Positions 37,141-50,260 of a DNA stretch of 64,000 bases are shown piece by piece (the stretch's first letter is position 1; each line of letters opens with the position of its first letter). The position numbers and the translations under genes are program-made. Source of the stretch: Allacma fusca (Eukaryota; Arthropoda; Collembola; Symphypleona; Sminthuridae); contig OX359245.1 of assembly GCA_947179485.1 (NCBI GenBank), positions 2,833,001 through 2,897,000 on the forward strand, given 5' to 3'. The notes under the pieces are model-generated. The model did no database searches and had not been told where the DNA came from. It worked only from the letters and a program-made list of their open reading frames with translations.

Positions 37141-39150
37141 AATATAATGTCATTCTAGATTACAAAAAATATAATGAAACCAAAATGAAATGAAATACCG
37201 GAATGTTAAACAAAACTTGCAAACAAAGTTGCTATCTTGCATCTTGGAATTTGTGTAGTTAATTTGAATGAACTACCACTAGCTTATTGTGTAAGCCTTT
37301 GAATATTTGCTTCAGCGTGGCTAATATGGTCAGTCGTAATCCTTTAAGCACCCCGAGTAAATTCTAACTGTGGGTAAATCGTCCATCAACATATGTTGAT
37401 GATGAAAAAGAAAATGTAATGTTAAAACGCTTCTATCCCTAGAACCAACCCGTTCGTTAAAATATTTTGCGACCAATCATTTAATAATAAAATAACCTAG
37501 CTCCCATGCATTGGTAGCATTCTGGATAGTTCAAATAATTTGATCCTTTCGTGGCAGTGGTCGGACTTTGATTCATCAATACCATACTCTAGTGCTATTT
37601 TTGTATAGATACCTTTTCCTACAGTGCTTTACTATAGTCTGGATATGATAACAATTGTTTCAATACAACGCTTTATTTTTAAAACAACGTCAAAATATGT
37701 TTCAATACACTGTTTTACTACACTAGTTATGCAAAAATAGTCATCAATACTCTACTAGTTTTACATAAATAGTTATCAATACTGCTTTACCCATGGCAGT
37801 ACGTATATACTCGTCAATATTGTATTATTAACTAGCAATATTCGACCAATATTCTGCAATAGAAGCTGTTTCTGTATTTTCGTTTTCCGAGCCAAGTTTT
37901 TAACGTAATTTCTTCAGCAAGTTTGTTATGTATAATTTCTGTAGTTGCTCCAAATGCACAATAAATTAATTTGTCAATAGCTTATTTTGGAAGATATTGT
38001 TAAAGTAATATGGATTTAAATTACTCAGTAACATTTACTGTGCTTTTTTAGTTAGATTTGCCGCCCATTACTTGGGAATTAATAGCTTAAAACTTATTTA
38101 TGGCTGAATATTCTGCATGGAGTTTCTCAGATTCTTTCATAATTACAACAACAATCACAAATATGGTCCTTTCATGCTGCTTTCGTTTATCGTTTTAATG
38201 TCGTATGCTAAAGGTCTGACGTAAGTAGTTCGCAATTAAATTCACCAGATGGGTTCCTTTGCGTGTATCAATAATTTGCTGTTATTCACATGCATTTGTA
38301 ATATTCATAACAATACGTTACTCTGCTTTACTTGTTTTTATTGCTACAGCGGCTTTTCAAAATTATGCCAATATTTCATGCTATGAATAGGTGTAGATAC
38401 TGTACTCTGCTTTATTTACGAAACATAATGATAATGCGTTGCTGTAACAATGTTGTGCTTTTATCACTACTGTACTAAAAATTCCATTACAGTTCAACCA
38501 CTGTTTCGTGGTCACAACTCGAGCAAATTATTAATTTTTGTAAGCCAAGTTTTAATGTTTCATGTCCAGGTGAACAAAATCTCCGGAAAATAATCTAAAC
38601 TTGCGTGCATAATATTGGAATATATTGGCGATAATATAGGATACAACTATAGTTATAGCCAATATTGCAAAAACGTACTAGCGACATAATCCTGAAACTC
38701 GACTGTGCCGTGAATCAAAGGGTTAATTCAAACATTTAGTGACCAATTTTAATAGTTTTAGCAAAGTTGTCCAGTACTATGTATATTTACAAGAATTTCA
38801 AAGCAAGGCTCCCTGGCAAGATTATGATCAGCTTAAATAGTTTAATTATTACCACCCTGCATATCCTTGACTTATCGCAAAATTTATTTACTAACAAAAA
38901 TAATGCTCTGCAACATCAGCTTAAGCTGAACAGAATTCTGAAATTTATTTTTTATCAGCGACCTTGCAGGTATCATAACGTTATTTTAAAAAATCAGCTG
39001 ATCCGATATTTACACGAAATTGTTCCAGCATAAATTCGATGAGTTTAATTTTGTTGTTGCTAGGTTATTACCCCCATGGCAGCCTACATAAGATTTTTGT
39101 TTATTGTAACAACAGATTAATCAATTCAACATTAAAGTTACTGAAAAAAG
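37141..39150. repeat. Gene-free AT-rich stretch with a degenerate short repeat
   Basis: Between about 37,580 and 37,870, and again near 38,310-38,420, variants of caatactgctttac and atagttatcaatac recur every few tens of bases, in places as near-tandem copies. The rest is AT-rich without recognisable coding sequence. An 88-codon frame at 38767-39033 has no ATG start and no family features. Confidence 0.4.
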
Positions 39151-39174
39151 CTTTTTACAACATGTTGTAAAAAG
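39151..39174. repeat. Perfect 24-bp palindrome
   Basis: Positions 39151-39174 form a perfect inverted repeat with no spacer, centred on acatgt inside tttttacaac/gttgtaaaaa. It lies about 50 bp before the 26-bp minisatellite. Confidence 0.8.
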
Positions 39175-39224
39175 AGTAATTATTATTGAATATCAGGAAA
39201 TTTCTTACATATGCTACAGACGGG

Positions 39225-41775
39225 GGATAACACACTCCACACATAACCCTTACTCCTTAACTCCACACTTATTCACCACTCCTTAACTCCACACATAATC
39301 CTTACTCCTTAACGCCACACAAAACTATTATTCCTTAACTCCACACATAATCCTTACTCCTTAACTCCACACAAAATTATTACTCCTTAACTCCACACAT
39401 AATCCTTATTCCTTAACTCCACACAAAATTATTGCTCCTTAACTCCACACATAATCCTTACTCCTTAACTCCACACAAAATTATAACTCCTTAACTCCAC
39501 ACATAATCCTTGCTCCTTAGCTCCACACATAATTCGTACTCCTTAACTAAGCAAAAATGCTTACTTCTTAACTCCACACATAGAGTTTATTCCTAAACTC
39601 CACACAATCCTTAGTCCTTAGCTCCATATATAATCCTACCTCCTTAACTCCACACATAATTATTATTCGTTAACTCCACTTATAAACCGTACTCCTTAAC
39701 TCCGCACACAATGCTTACTCCTTCACTACACAGATAATCCATACTACTTACTCCTTGATTCCACACATAATCATTTCTCCTTAACTTCACACAAAATCCG
39801 TACTCCTTAACTCCACACATAATCCTAACTTCTTAAATCCTTATAATCCCTACTTTTAACTCCACACATATTCCTTACTCCTTAACTCCACACATAATCC
39901 TTACTCCTTAACTCCACACATAATCCTTACTCCTTAACTCCATACATAATCCTTACTATGTATCTCCGCACATAATCCTTATTCGTTAACTCCACAAATC
40001 ATCCTTACTCGTTAACTCCACACATAATCATTATTCGTTAACTCCACACGTAATTCTTACAAATTACCTCCGCACAAAATCCCTACTCCTTAACACCACA
40101 CATAATCCTTACTCCTTAACTCCACACATTCCTTACGCATTAGCTCTACAAATAAACCTTACTCCTTAACTCCACACATAATTATTACTCATTAACTCCA
40201 AACAAAATCCGTAAACCTTAACTCCACACATAATCCTTATTCCTTAACTCCACACAAAATCCCTACTTCTTAACTCTACAAAAAACCCGAACGTAAACCT
40301 TACTCTTTAACCCCACACATGATTCTTACTGTTAAACTCCACACATAATCCTTGCTCCTTAACTCCACAATTAGTCTCATGCCTTAACTCCACACATAAT
40401 CCTTACACTTTAATTCAACACAATCCTTACTCGTCAAATCCACACCTAATCCTTACTTCCCAATTTCACACGTAATCCTCAGTCCTTATTTCCACACATG
40501 ATGCTGACTTCTTGACTCCATACATATTTATTATTCCTTATTTCCACACATAATTATTACTCCTTAACTCCACGCATAATCATTACTCCTTAACTTCACA
40601 CAAAATCCGTACTCCTTAACTTCACACAAAATCCGTACTCCTTAACTCCACACAAGGTTACTCCTTAACTCCACACGTAATCTTTACTCGTGTCTCCACA
40701 CATGATTCGTACTCCTTAATTCCACACATAATTATTACTCCTTACCTCCACACATTATCTGTACTTCTTAACTCCACACATAATCCGTACTCCTTAACTC
40801 AACAAATAGTCCTTACTCCTTAACTCCAAACATAAGCCTCAGTCCTTACCTCCACACATAAGGGTTAGTCCTTACCTCCACACATAATCCTTACTCGTAA
40901 ACACTACACATAGTCCTTACTCATTAACTCCACACATAATCCTTAGTCCCTAACTCCACACATAATCCTTACTCCTTACCTCCACACATGATGCTTACTC
41001 CTTAACTCTACACATAATCATTTCTCCTTAACTCCACACATAATCCTAACTTCTTAAATCCTCGTAATCCCTACTTTTAACTCCACACATAATCCTTACT
41101 ACGTATCTCCGCACATAATCCTTACTATGTATCTCCGCACATAATCCAAACTCGTTAACTCCACACATAATCATTATTTCTTAACTCCACACGTAATTCT
41201 TACAATTTACCTCCGCACAAAATCCCTACTCCCTTAACACAACACATAATACTTATTCCTTAACTCCATACATAATCCTTACTATTAAACTCCACACATT
41301 CCTTACTCCTTACCTCCACACATGATGCTTACTCCTTAACTCTACACATAATTATTACTCCTTAATTCCACACATAACTATTATTCGTTAATTCCACTTA
41401 TAATCCGTACTACTTAACTCCAGACACAATGCTTACTCCTTCACTCCACCGATAATCCATACTACTTACTCCTTGATTACACAAATAATCATTTCTCCTT
41501 AACTCCACACATAATCCTTACTATGTATCTCCGCACATAATCCTTACTCGTTAACTCCACACATAATCATTATTCCCTAACTCCACACGTAATTCTTACA
41601 ATTTACCTGCGCACAAAATCCCTACTCCTTAACACCTCACGTAATCCTTATTCCTTAACTCCATACATAATATTTACTATTAAACTCCACACATTCCTTA
41701 CGCCTTAGCTCCACACATAAACCTTACTCCTTAACTCCACACAAAATTATTACTCCTTAGCTCCACACATTATAG
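39225..41775. repeat. Minisatellite, 26-bp unit, ~2.5 kb
   Basis: The consensus unit reads actccttaactccacacata followed by atcctt, 26 bp, with close to a hundred diverged copies in one direction. Longer blocks made of a distinctive series of variants (actatgtatctccgcac, then cgttaactcc, then cacacgtaattcttac, then tacctccgcacaaaatccc) occur at about 39,950-40,100, 41,090-41,240 and 41,510-41,650. The minisatellite therefore also has higher-order duplication. There is no coding potential. Confidence 0.95.
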
Positions 41776-42283
41776 CGTCTTAGAGCAATGTTGTAGAAAG
41801 ATAGTACTATAAAATAGATAAGGTACTAGTTAGAATCATGGAATTTCGGAATGGATATGTTCGGGACGGGACAATTTTAGGACTCAAATATTGTCCGCGA
41901 GTTTCGTGACAGTGTCAGTGGATACTAGACAGCTTCTAACCGTGTCAGTTCTTCAACTATATACGGTTGAAGGAAATATTTTCGGGAGCAGAATTTCTTT
42001 TTTACCACGCTACACTCTCGCGGAAGGCATTTTATGTGCTTTGCTGCCCATTGGGTATGTAACATTCAAGGGACATGGTCTATAGACCATGTCCCTTAAT
42101 TATGTTTCAACAATATCCTGCAAAAGGATAATAATATTTAATAACAATATTTGACCCACAAAAACCACATCACAATCTCAGCATTATAAAGATCACTATT
42201 TAAGGATTAAGCATTTGAGTAAAACAACCGGCTTGGTGGGAATATTAGTACCATATCTATCCCTACAATATGGCAATACATGA
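41776..42283. repeat. Gene-free stretch with a perfect 30-bp palindrome
   Basis: Positions 42068-42097 are a perfect 30-bp palindrome with no spacer, centred on ctatag in gggacatggtctatagacca. Symmetry continues for two more bases with one mismatch. Nothing else is recognised. Confidence 0.85.
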
Positions 42284-43250
42284 GTATTTCGTCCAGGATG
42301 CGTAAATTCATTTGGGATTTCAGGAATCTTCCTGAAATCCCACATTAATTTATCCATCCTGGACAAGATATTTTATAAAAATTTTTAGATGTGGTATGTT
42401 AATATCATTTTAACGAATGATGTTTTTTGTGTTCAAATTTGCTTCAACCAACATTGGAATTCATTCAGTCGTAGGAGTGTGTGCAAAGAGTTATATTTGC
42501 CCACATGTTATGTATGCTCATTTTGTATGTAATATTTAACGAAAGTGGCCCACTTTGCTTAATTTTTGCTCTGTATTCAATTTTTGCCCAGATGATGAAT
42601 GCGTCTACACTAATTTGCTTACTCAGGGAAGTAATTCTTGTCACATGACAATTTTTGACGAGCACAATAGCTTACTCTTTTAACCAAGCTGTATTTTGCA
42701 GTAAAAAATATAGTCTCCGAAATCGGATTGTAGTTGAATCCTATCGTAGTGCCAGACCTGAATCTTCCTGAAATCGTTAAAGACTTCACTCATCCTGGAT
42801 GAAAGACTTGGGACAAAATGTCAGATGTGGTATTCAAGTTTCATTAAATCCAAGCAGTTTTTTTGTAGTCAGATTTGCTTCAACCTACATTGGAAACCAA
42901 TCGAATCGGACAGGACACTACCGTATGTCGGGGCGGATATAATGACTAGCACAATCGGACCATTTCGTTTAAACGATTGTTGAGAACACTCCCTGAAAGA
43001 TTACCGACCGGACCGGGACACATAAATTTAACTAAATTACTTGTCCTTGGACGTTTTTCTCTTCACATAACATTTTAACTTGTCCGATAGAATACTACTT
43101 TAATGAAATTCTCTTTTCTCGTAAAAACACTACTGAAGTTGAATCCAATCTTCGCCCTTAACTATCTTGAAATCCCAAATGAATTTACTCATCATGGATG
43201 AAAGATTTTTAGAGTAAGTCGGATCATTCGATTTAAATCATTTCAGACAA
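42284..43250. repeat. Three diverged copies of a ~0.45-kb repeat with a hairpin
   Basis: Near 42,284-42,355 two ~36-bp arms (gtccaggatg ... gggatttcaggaa) face each other around tctt as a strong hairpin. Related pieces recur near 42,755-42,900 (cttcctgaaatc, catcctggatgaaag, gatttgcttcaacc) and 43,155-43,210 (cttgaaatccc, catcatggatgaaag). The words gatgtggtat and ttgcttcaacc-acattgga occur at matching places in the first two. This looks like a decayed MITE family or old tandem duplication. No gene is seen. Confidence 0.6.
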
Positions 43251-43666
43251 CTGTCCCTGTAAGATTACACCTTTCAGAGTTGTCACTGTAAATAAAGCCC
43301 AGGTAGAGCCCTTGTTTACAAATGACCATGTCTCCCCGACATCCTAAATTGAAATTGGAGTTTAATATGAGAAATTCTAACGTAAACAAGAGGACCTTTT
43401 ACTTTTGAAAATTAAAACTGGGATTTTTGCGCTGGGCCATAAGGAATTTACCTGAGACGTTATGAAGTTGGACTTGCTACAGAAGAATATATGTATGATT
43501 TTCGCATAATGATTAAGGCAAGATAAAGTCATGAGAGATTACATGTGTACTCTGCCTCCCCCTCTTTCATTCACATCCTCTTCATAGGTCCTCTCTCTCA
43601 TGTTCACGAGGGGGCTTAAAATCAGCGTGTACTCGCCATGTATGAATGCGACACTTGCTGTTATTA
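43251..43666. other. Intergenic stretch, nothing recognised
   Basis: AT-rich sequence between the hairpin repeats and the Harbinger-like element. A short minus-strand frame spans 43582-43836 but shows no family motif and crosses the transposon edge, so it is not called. Confidence 0.4.
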
Positions 43667-45154
43667 GGGAGTATGCACATATTACGTTTCATTTTTTCAC
43701 GATTTTTGGACCCTACCCTCCCTATCGTCATCTTAAAGTCATTTTTCCGTGACCCCCCCTCCCCTGTAAACGTCATCAAAGCAAAAACACAAACAAAAAC
43801 TACTTTACCGATTTCGTTCAAAATTTTTGTTATCATTTTTTGTGTCGAACACTCGTAAGAGTTAGTAATTGATTGAAATCGTTAGGCGTGTTCGTGCGAA
43901 ATCATAAATTTTGAAGGAAGAGAAATAATAAAAAAGATCGAAAAATTATTACCTGTGGGGAAACTAGTGATCGTAGCCACATTATTTTGGTTTCCCGTTC
44001 ACGGACAAACGCACAATAGCAATTGGTGTTTTTGAAAAGAGCCTTTTATTATTAGGAAATAAACTTTTAACGTCAGTAGTATGGTCAAATTTACTCTGAT
44101 TCCAGTCAGCCATATTTCCCATAATTTCCATCGGTAAGTCCAACGAATACTCCGCTACACATACTGTCTAAAACTACATTTTGTAACTTTGAGCAACATA
44201 TTCAATGCTTTTCGAGATGTTTTCTAACGAACTTCTATGAGCATCTCTTTTTTGGGATTCATATGCAACAAAATACAAAATAGTAATTGCATATATAGTA
44301 GGTTTGGCTTTCAAGGTTGTCTTGAATGTTCGGGCAGTAGTAGACAGGGGATAGTTTTCAGACATTCAGCATGACAAACCGCCAAACTTATCAGATGAAT
44401 CAATGGTTACAAATTAGAACTTCGAAAACATGCTCCTTGAAGAGCACAGTAGCCGGTACAAAATTCGGTATTACAATTTAGACCAAATTGCTTCGCCAGG
44501 GACTAACTGGGATGACAACGAATTACTTGCAAATCATTAAGATTTTGTTCTTTAGGCACACCAAATTAATTTTGGCCAACATTTTGTATAAAATATACTT
44601 TGACGCCATTCTTGACTAATGTTTTAAGGATTTCTAGGAACACAAGTTTGGTATGATTGCGATACTTACAGGAATAATTTTAAAATACGTGACACATGCT
44701 GGCTTCTTTTATTTCAATACTTCCTGTAATGTTGCCAGCATGTTCACAGCTTACACTGTCAGCACTTGTAGTATTGTTAGGACCAAGGGCGACAGTAACT
44801 GGAATCGTGAAAATGAAATATTTGCGATACATATATATTGAGGTGGACAACCGTGATTTTGTAACGATTCCTATATAAGCCAAGATTTTTCGGAATGCTT
44901 ATGGTTGTCAGAGATTTGAAATATTGTATGACTTACGTGTGTATATAAAATGTATCAGACGTCTTTCAGCAATAAAAGTTTGGTACAAAAACACTGAGTC
45001 TAACAATTATCCCGGTTTATTCCTCATATTTTTCTGAGAATAGGTGAAACATCATCAGGAAGGTTACCCCCACCCCCCCTTGGTACACACAAAATCATCA
45101 GCTTCAAGACCCCCTCCCTCCCCCAAAAGTGAAACGTAATATGTGCACACTCCC
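43667..45154. mobile_element. PIF/Harbinger-like non-autonomous element, TTA target duplication
   Basis: Termini gggagtatgcacatattacg (43667) and its near-exact reverse complement (ending 45154) form TIRs of about 26 bp with one early mismatch. Both sides carry TTA (43664-43666 and 45155-45157), the 3-bp target duplication of PIF/Harbinger. The 1,488-bp interior holds no transposase that can be recognised. Poly-C runs lie just inside each end (43,745 and 45,068). Short open frames in it show no family motif. Confidence 0.7.
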
Positions 45155-45161
45155 TTAAGAG

Positions 45162-47199
45162 AAGCCAGCACTGCGGGGAAATAATATTTTTCCACAGGAA
45201 AAATTTATTTTTGGCTCACAATCAGCTACTCTCAAATGAATTTACATTCATACACTGAATGTAATCATCAGCCAGTCCCGATTGGACGCCCATTGGGATT
45301 TCAAAATTTCAGTTGTTCCTGAGGACAGGAATAAAAATTTAATTTTCAAAATCAATTTTTTTTCATCCCAGAGGAGTAAGAGTCTACATAAAAGGTAAGT
45401 ACAAAATTTTCAAATCATTTTTTATATAGATCTTTCAACTCTAGGGATACGTATATACATTAGGAAAATTTGTGAGTAAAATTTTGAAAGTTAGACCTAC
45501 TAAAGTACTACGTACTATAAAAATGTCAGTCAGATAGGAAAGTTTTAAGGATTTAAAAATAAAAAAACATCTCATATATTAGAGAAAATAAATAAAAACT
45601 TTTAAAGTGTCAATTGACTTGGACGCTGTGGTATGCAGAGTCAGATGGAAGAAAGTACAAGTGAGGGATGTGAGACGCCAGCCACAGGCTGCTCACTCCT
45701 GTACACACTTGGAAATTAAAAGTGAATTACAAACAACAAATTAAATTATTTTTTCCTCAAGAGAATATCCGTCTATAAATCTTTTTATGACCAAACCAAT
45801 CCGGTTTGGAGCATCTGAATCTATTAAACTTATTACTATTAGCCCATAAAGGTGAACACTGATGAACATCAATGATAAAACTTAATTTCAAGATTATTTA
45901 CTTATAGTTTTTTAGTCTTTTGCCTGTCTATGGGCTAGAGTAGGATGCATAGGTATACCCACTCATCCAAATTCGAAACTTTATGAAATTTTGAGTAAAA
46001 TTTCACATATATGGGCATTATGCTTTGTGCATTTTCGTCGTTAAGGAGCATTTTGGAACGGGACCATCCCATAGAGGCGTCCCATAGGGACCATCAAAAG
46101 TTCCCATAAGTACTACTTATGGAGGTGCTTAGCAACTATAGAGCTAAGGGCATGCGAATAACTTCCACGGAGGCGCATGCGCCTTGAGCTTCCTCTTAAC
46201 AGAGGCTTCATCCCCTAACGACGTCCCACTGGGAATTCATATATACCAAAAAGATATGGTCTAGTATATATGGAACACTTCGGAAGCTCTGCGTTACAGC
46301 TATGTACATACCTACTAGGGTGTACATACACACCAAAAATACTTATTAATGTGGAAACCACCCATCATTACGTCCCACAGGGACTACTTAACCACTATAT
46401 GGGCACTGCCTGTGGCAAGTACACATAGCTAAGCCGTACATGGTTACACATACCCACTGGGGTGTACATGTTTACGTAAGCTCTAGCTGTACAGGGGGTT
46501 CATCATGTCCCGACAACCTATGCTTCTAACTGCATAGTCAACGATAAGGTTAGATGGTATAAGCCACAATATCTAGACAAGGCTATAAGATACATGCTAG
46601 GCAGGGTCAACACCTGGCATATCCAAAGGCTACATATGAGAGCCAATGGATTGCTGGCATACCAACACTTATAGGTGCATACAGGGTTCTACCCAATGCT
46701 TACACCTGCACCTGAGACTATGTTTACGATACCACAGTAGAACTTAGGACATATGACCAATTACCTAAGGACTACTAGCACATGACATATTGTCCATAGC
46801 ACCCGGTATCTACAGGGTAGCCAAAATCCTCTTTAGTAAACATTTTAATAAATAATTATGTGCCGTTAGGAAAATTATTATTTAAATATTTTTTTCAAAA
46901 TTATTTCACCTAACAAATTAAGTATGTAAACCATCTGCATACAGGGTGACTAGTATCCATAAGCCTAAGTATTTAATTTTTCCGGTGTGAACCTGCCTAT
47001 GGGCGAACACATAATTTAGGAAGGAGAAGAAATATATAACAATAGCGAGGAAAATCTCTTCCACAACTCCAGAATGCAGGGTGCCGGGCACATCTTCTGC
47101 ACAGGATTTGAAATATAGGATGACTTCTTCCATATGTTAGCAATTAGGTATAGGACCTTGGAGAGGTTTTCCTGTTGCCAGCATTTGAAATACAGTGTC
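45162..47199. repeat. Left copy of a long direct repeat (pair with 62107-63339)
   Basis: Block 45162-45279 matches 62107-62225, and block 46104-47199 matches 62247-63339, near-identical by eye. Between the blocks the left copy has 824 bp where the right has 21 bp. The first block contains a hairpin (ttacattca/tgaatgtaa). The second contains many short words of the type tacagggtgac. The two copies are ~17 kb apart in the same direction, like LTRs of a large element or members of a dispersed family. No pol genes lie between them in a matching arrangement. The left copy starts 4 bp after the target duplication of the Harbinger-like element. Confidence 0.85.
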
Positions 47200-50100
47200 C
47201 CTCATAAGGTTTCTTTCTCAACCTTCATGCAAATACAGACTAGACTGAGATCGCTTCATTCAAATAGAGAACTGAGGTTCTTCTGAAGTACAGGGTGATT
47301 ACTTCTCTTAATGGTTAGCTCTGGTAGTGTCCATATAGGCTAGCATTAATACAGGAAGTATGCATCTTCAGAAACTAATTCCAAGAGAATAGAAGAGGAG
47401 GACTCTTTCCTTTTGTATAGATTAATTTCTCGACATAGGGCACCAGGGACTCTTCATGCTTAACTCTGACAAGTGTCATATAGGTTGACATGAAAATAGG
47501 TCAGTTCATCTTATATGAGGCTTTAAGGAAATAGAGTTGGAAGTGCTTCTCCATAAATAGGCTCATATAAAATAGGAGACTCTAGTTCTTTGCAACAAAA
47601 CTTTAAATCTTTTAGTATGTTCCTCTAGCATACTTTACTAATTCTTTAAATCTGTTTCGGTAACCTGTCTATGGGAACCCATAGGTACCTATGACTGGAC
47701 AATTATGGGAGCGTATAAGTAGACGCAGGACTCCTATGAGGTATACCAAATCAGATTGATTCAGTTATAGGAATTGGAATATCCGGTTTTCGAGCGTTCA
47801 GGGAAGGAGTACTTCCTCAGGAATGCTTGCAGCAAGGTCAAATTAGATACCAGATATGGTGCAGCGGGAGCGTGAGTGTAGAGAAGGACGGGGTAATCCC
47901 TTCTTACACAGGCATAGCATATTGCTGTTACGGCTGAGTATCACCCAATTGGATTCCACTGAGCGTAGCGCTTGTACTATGGGATAGTCAGAAGCAGCTG
48001 TGCCAGTAGGCAAAATGACGTAGCATAAATATATCGGTGAAGGTTATTTGCCCCCGTATTATAGATTATAGGATTCCTACGTATAGAGTAATGATATAGG
48101 GTAAGACTTCACAACGGTTATAAGTTCATACTAGTAGTAAGTATGAATGAGTGGCTATAATTATACAGGGTGTTACCCAGAAACTGAATAAATTACTTAG
48201 TCCCAAGGGGAACCCGAACCCCGAAGGCTAGCAAATCCTATAGCTTGACGTAAGGCATATAGGCCTGGAATTTTAAATAACATTTTAATTTCAGGATAGA
48301 TATAAGGGAATGGAACTCAACTGTCTATGGTTGAGGGAAATTTCAAAAATTTCATTTTTCAACTTCAAAAAAATTTAGGAGGCATCCTAAATGGATTCAA
48401 AATTCATTTCCGGAATGGGATTCCGAGGTGCACTTACTTGCCTACGGACTTGAAGGTCAAGTGCCAGAGCAGGTAGTGTTACTCATTGGCGTTTAGGTTA
48501 GAATCATGGAGCTTTTTTCAATTAGGACCTGATTATAGGAATTTTACATTGCTGATACTACCAGTAATGTTAATAATTGGCGTGTAATACACTGAACTTC
48601 TACCTCATGTAAACAGAGAAGGTTGTCTCTACTTACGGGTATATAGAGCATGGGTTGCTTCTACTTGTGAAGTATATAGGACATGGACTTCTTCTACACA
48701 GGGTATACAGAGTTTTGAAGGCCTTCTGTTCAGGAATATACAGCACTTCTAGTCAAGCTTCTACTGCTTAAATGCGAGTGGACTTGAGCAGTAGATAGAG
48801 CCATTATAGGTGTCTATTCATGAACATACAGAGACCACCTGACAAAGCTTATATTTCAGGAACGGATTATAAGCTGGAAAAAATAGTGACCTTCAAGGAA
48901 GGTATGTATGCATTAACAGGTAGTCTAATTATAAGGGACAATTGGCGTGCGCTTTTAAAAATTCATGTTAATGTATGCATATAGGATGCTAAGTAGATAG
49001 GTCTCTTGGTAAAGCAGAGTATATGAGCCAAGGGAAGTAGCCATTAAGTCTTCATAGGTTAGCATATTATTCTAAAAGAATTCATATTGCAGGGAACAGG
49101 GTTAGTGTGGATTGTGGACTCTAACTCACTAACTTGTAGTATGGAGTCTTGAATGACAACTACGGTTAGTTATAGGGCTTTAGTTATTAATGAACGGAAA
49201 GGTTATCCATGTATAGTGATTATAGATCCTTCTCTCAGAACGAGTGTAACTCTGGGGAAGTACAGGCTGTACCATTATACAGTCGTCTCTCTTTATAACG
49301 ACATCAATAAATCTCCCAAAAAGTGACGTTATAAGGGAACGACGTTATAGAGGCACATAAAATAAATAAGGGTTTAATTGCAAATTTTTCGTTTTAGTTA
49401 AATTGGACTCGTGTCTCGTTTGACTTACATACTATATGTCTGTGCAGAATAAGAATACAAATAGTTGATATTAATAATTAAATAATAATATTTTGCGATA
49501 TTTCCCATGCCACAAACACCGTCGACAGAAAAGTTTAGGATTGAATAAAGTATTTTCTGAATCTGATTAAGACACTTCTCAGATCATTTACAGAAGTTTT
49601 CAAACTGTGAAAAATGTAATTTAGTTAAAACTATGAGTATATACCAGTTCTTCACTTGATGCGAAAATAAATCTAAACGCTTGAAAATGTCGATTTTCCT
49701 GGATATGGGACTTAATCAAGGTCGTTAACCACCCTTGCACATATATTTACAATGATACGTTGCTTCCAGTATTTTATAAAGTCGCTGCATAATAAGCCGC
49801 TGCAATTATAGTGAAACTGAAGAGTAAAAAAACTTTAGAATGGCAGCACCGGTATTTTATTTAGCTTGGTTTGACCCTTTGTAATGTCAACATGACGTTA
49901 TATCACACTAAGGCTACAAAAAAGTGACTTTATAAAGGAACTGACGTTATAACGAGTGACGCTATAAAGGTACAAATGATCATATAATCCAGCTTGGGAG
50001 GAACCTAGGATGACTTTATAGGGAGAGTGACTCTATAGGGAGAGAGGTTATAAGGAGAGTCGACTGTACAAGGATTCACGCAGAATTAGGTGACGAAGTC

Positions 50101-50260
50101 AGAAGAAGGATGTTTCCCTTTTGGACGTAGAGGCTCATCTCTGGGGCAATAATAACCGGATGTGGGTCTATACCTCTAAGAGGTACAGAATATCAGCAAT
50201 GCTAGTAGGATAGTCGCGTATTTGAAGTGAATCCCAATGAGAAGGAGAACTTCTCAAAGG
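46900..50260. repeat. Tract of highly diverged short tandem-like repeats
   Basis: Words of the form gaaatataggatgacttctt, gaagtacagggtgattactt, gtatataggacatggacttc and aaataggagactctag recur about every 25-50 bp over ~3.3 kb. The consensus is roughly [ga]aatataggg-gac-tcttct. The similarity is low but persistent and the direction is constant, which suggests a very old minisatellite or a low-complexity origin. No open frame of note runs through it. A Tigger-like MITE is inserted at 49280. Confidence 0.5.
49280..50066. mobile_element. Tigger/pogo-like MITE, TA target duplication
   Basis: The left end cagtcgtctctctttataac and the right end, read in reverse complement as cagtcgactctccttataac, form TIRs flanked by TA (49278-49279 and 50067-50068). 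Inside both ends gacgttata, tgactttata and gactctata words repeat. The 787-bp element has no transposase. Termini starting CAGT(C/T)GACTCTC with gttataa repeats are typical of TcMar-Tigger/pogo elements. Confidence 0.75.

Noticed and set aside
38767..39033. 88-codon plus-strand frame.
   Set aside because: Starts at TTG and shows no conserved pattern.
39225..41775. CRISPR-like or telomere-like array.
   Set aside because: The 26-bp units are contiguous and diverged, without spacers, and longer than telomeric repeats.
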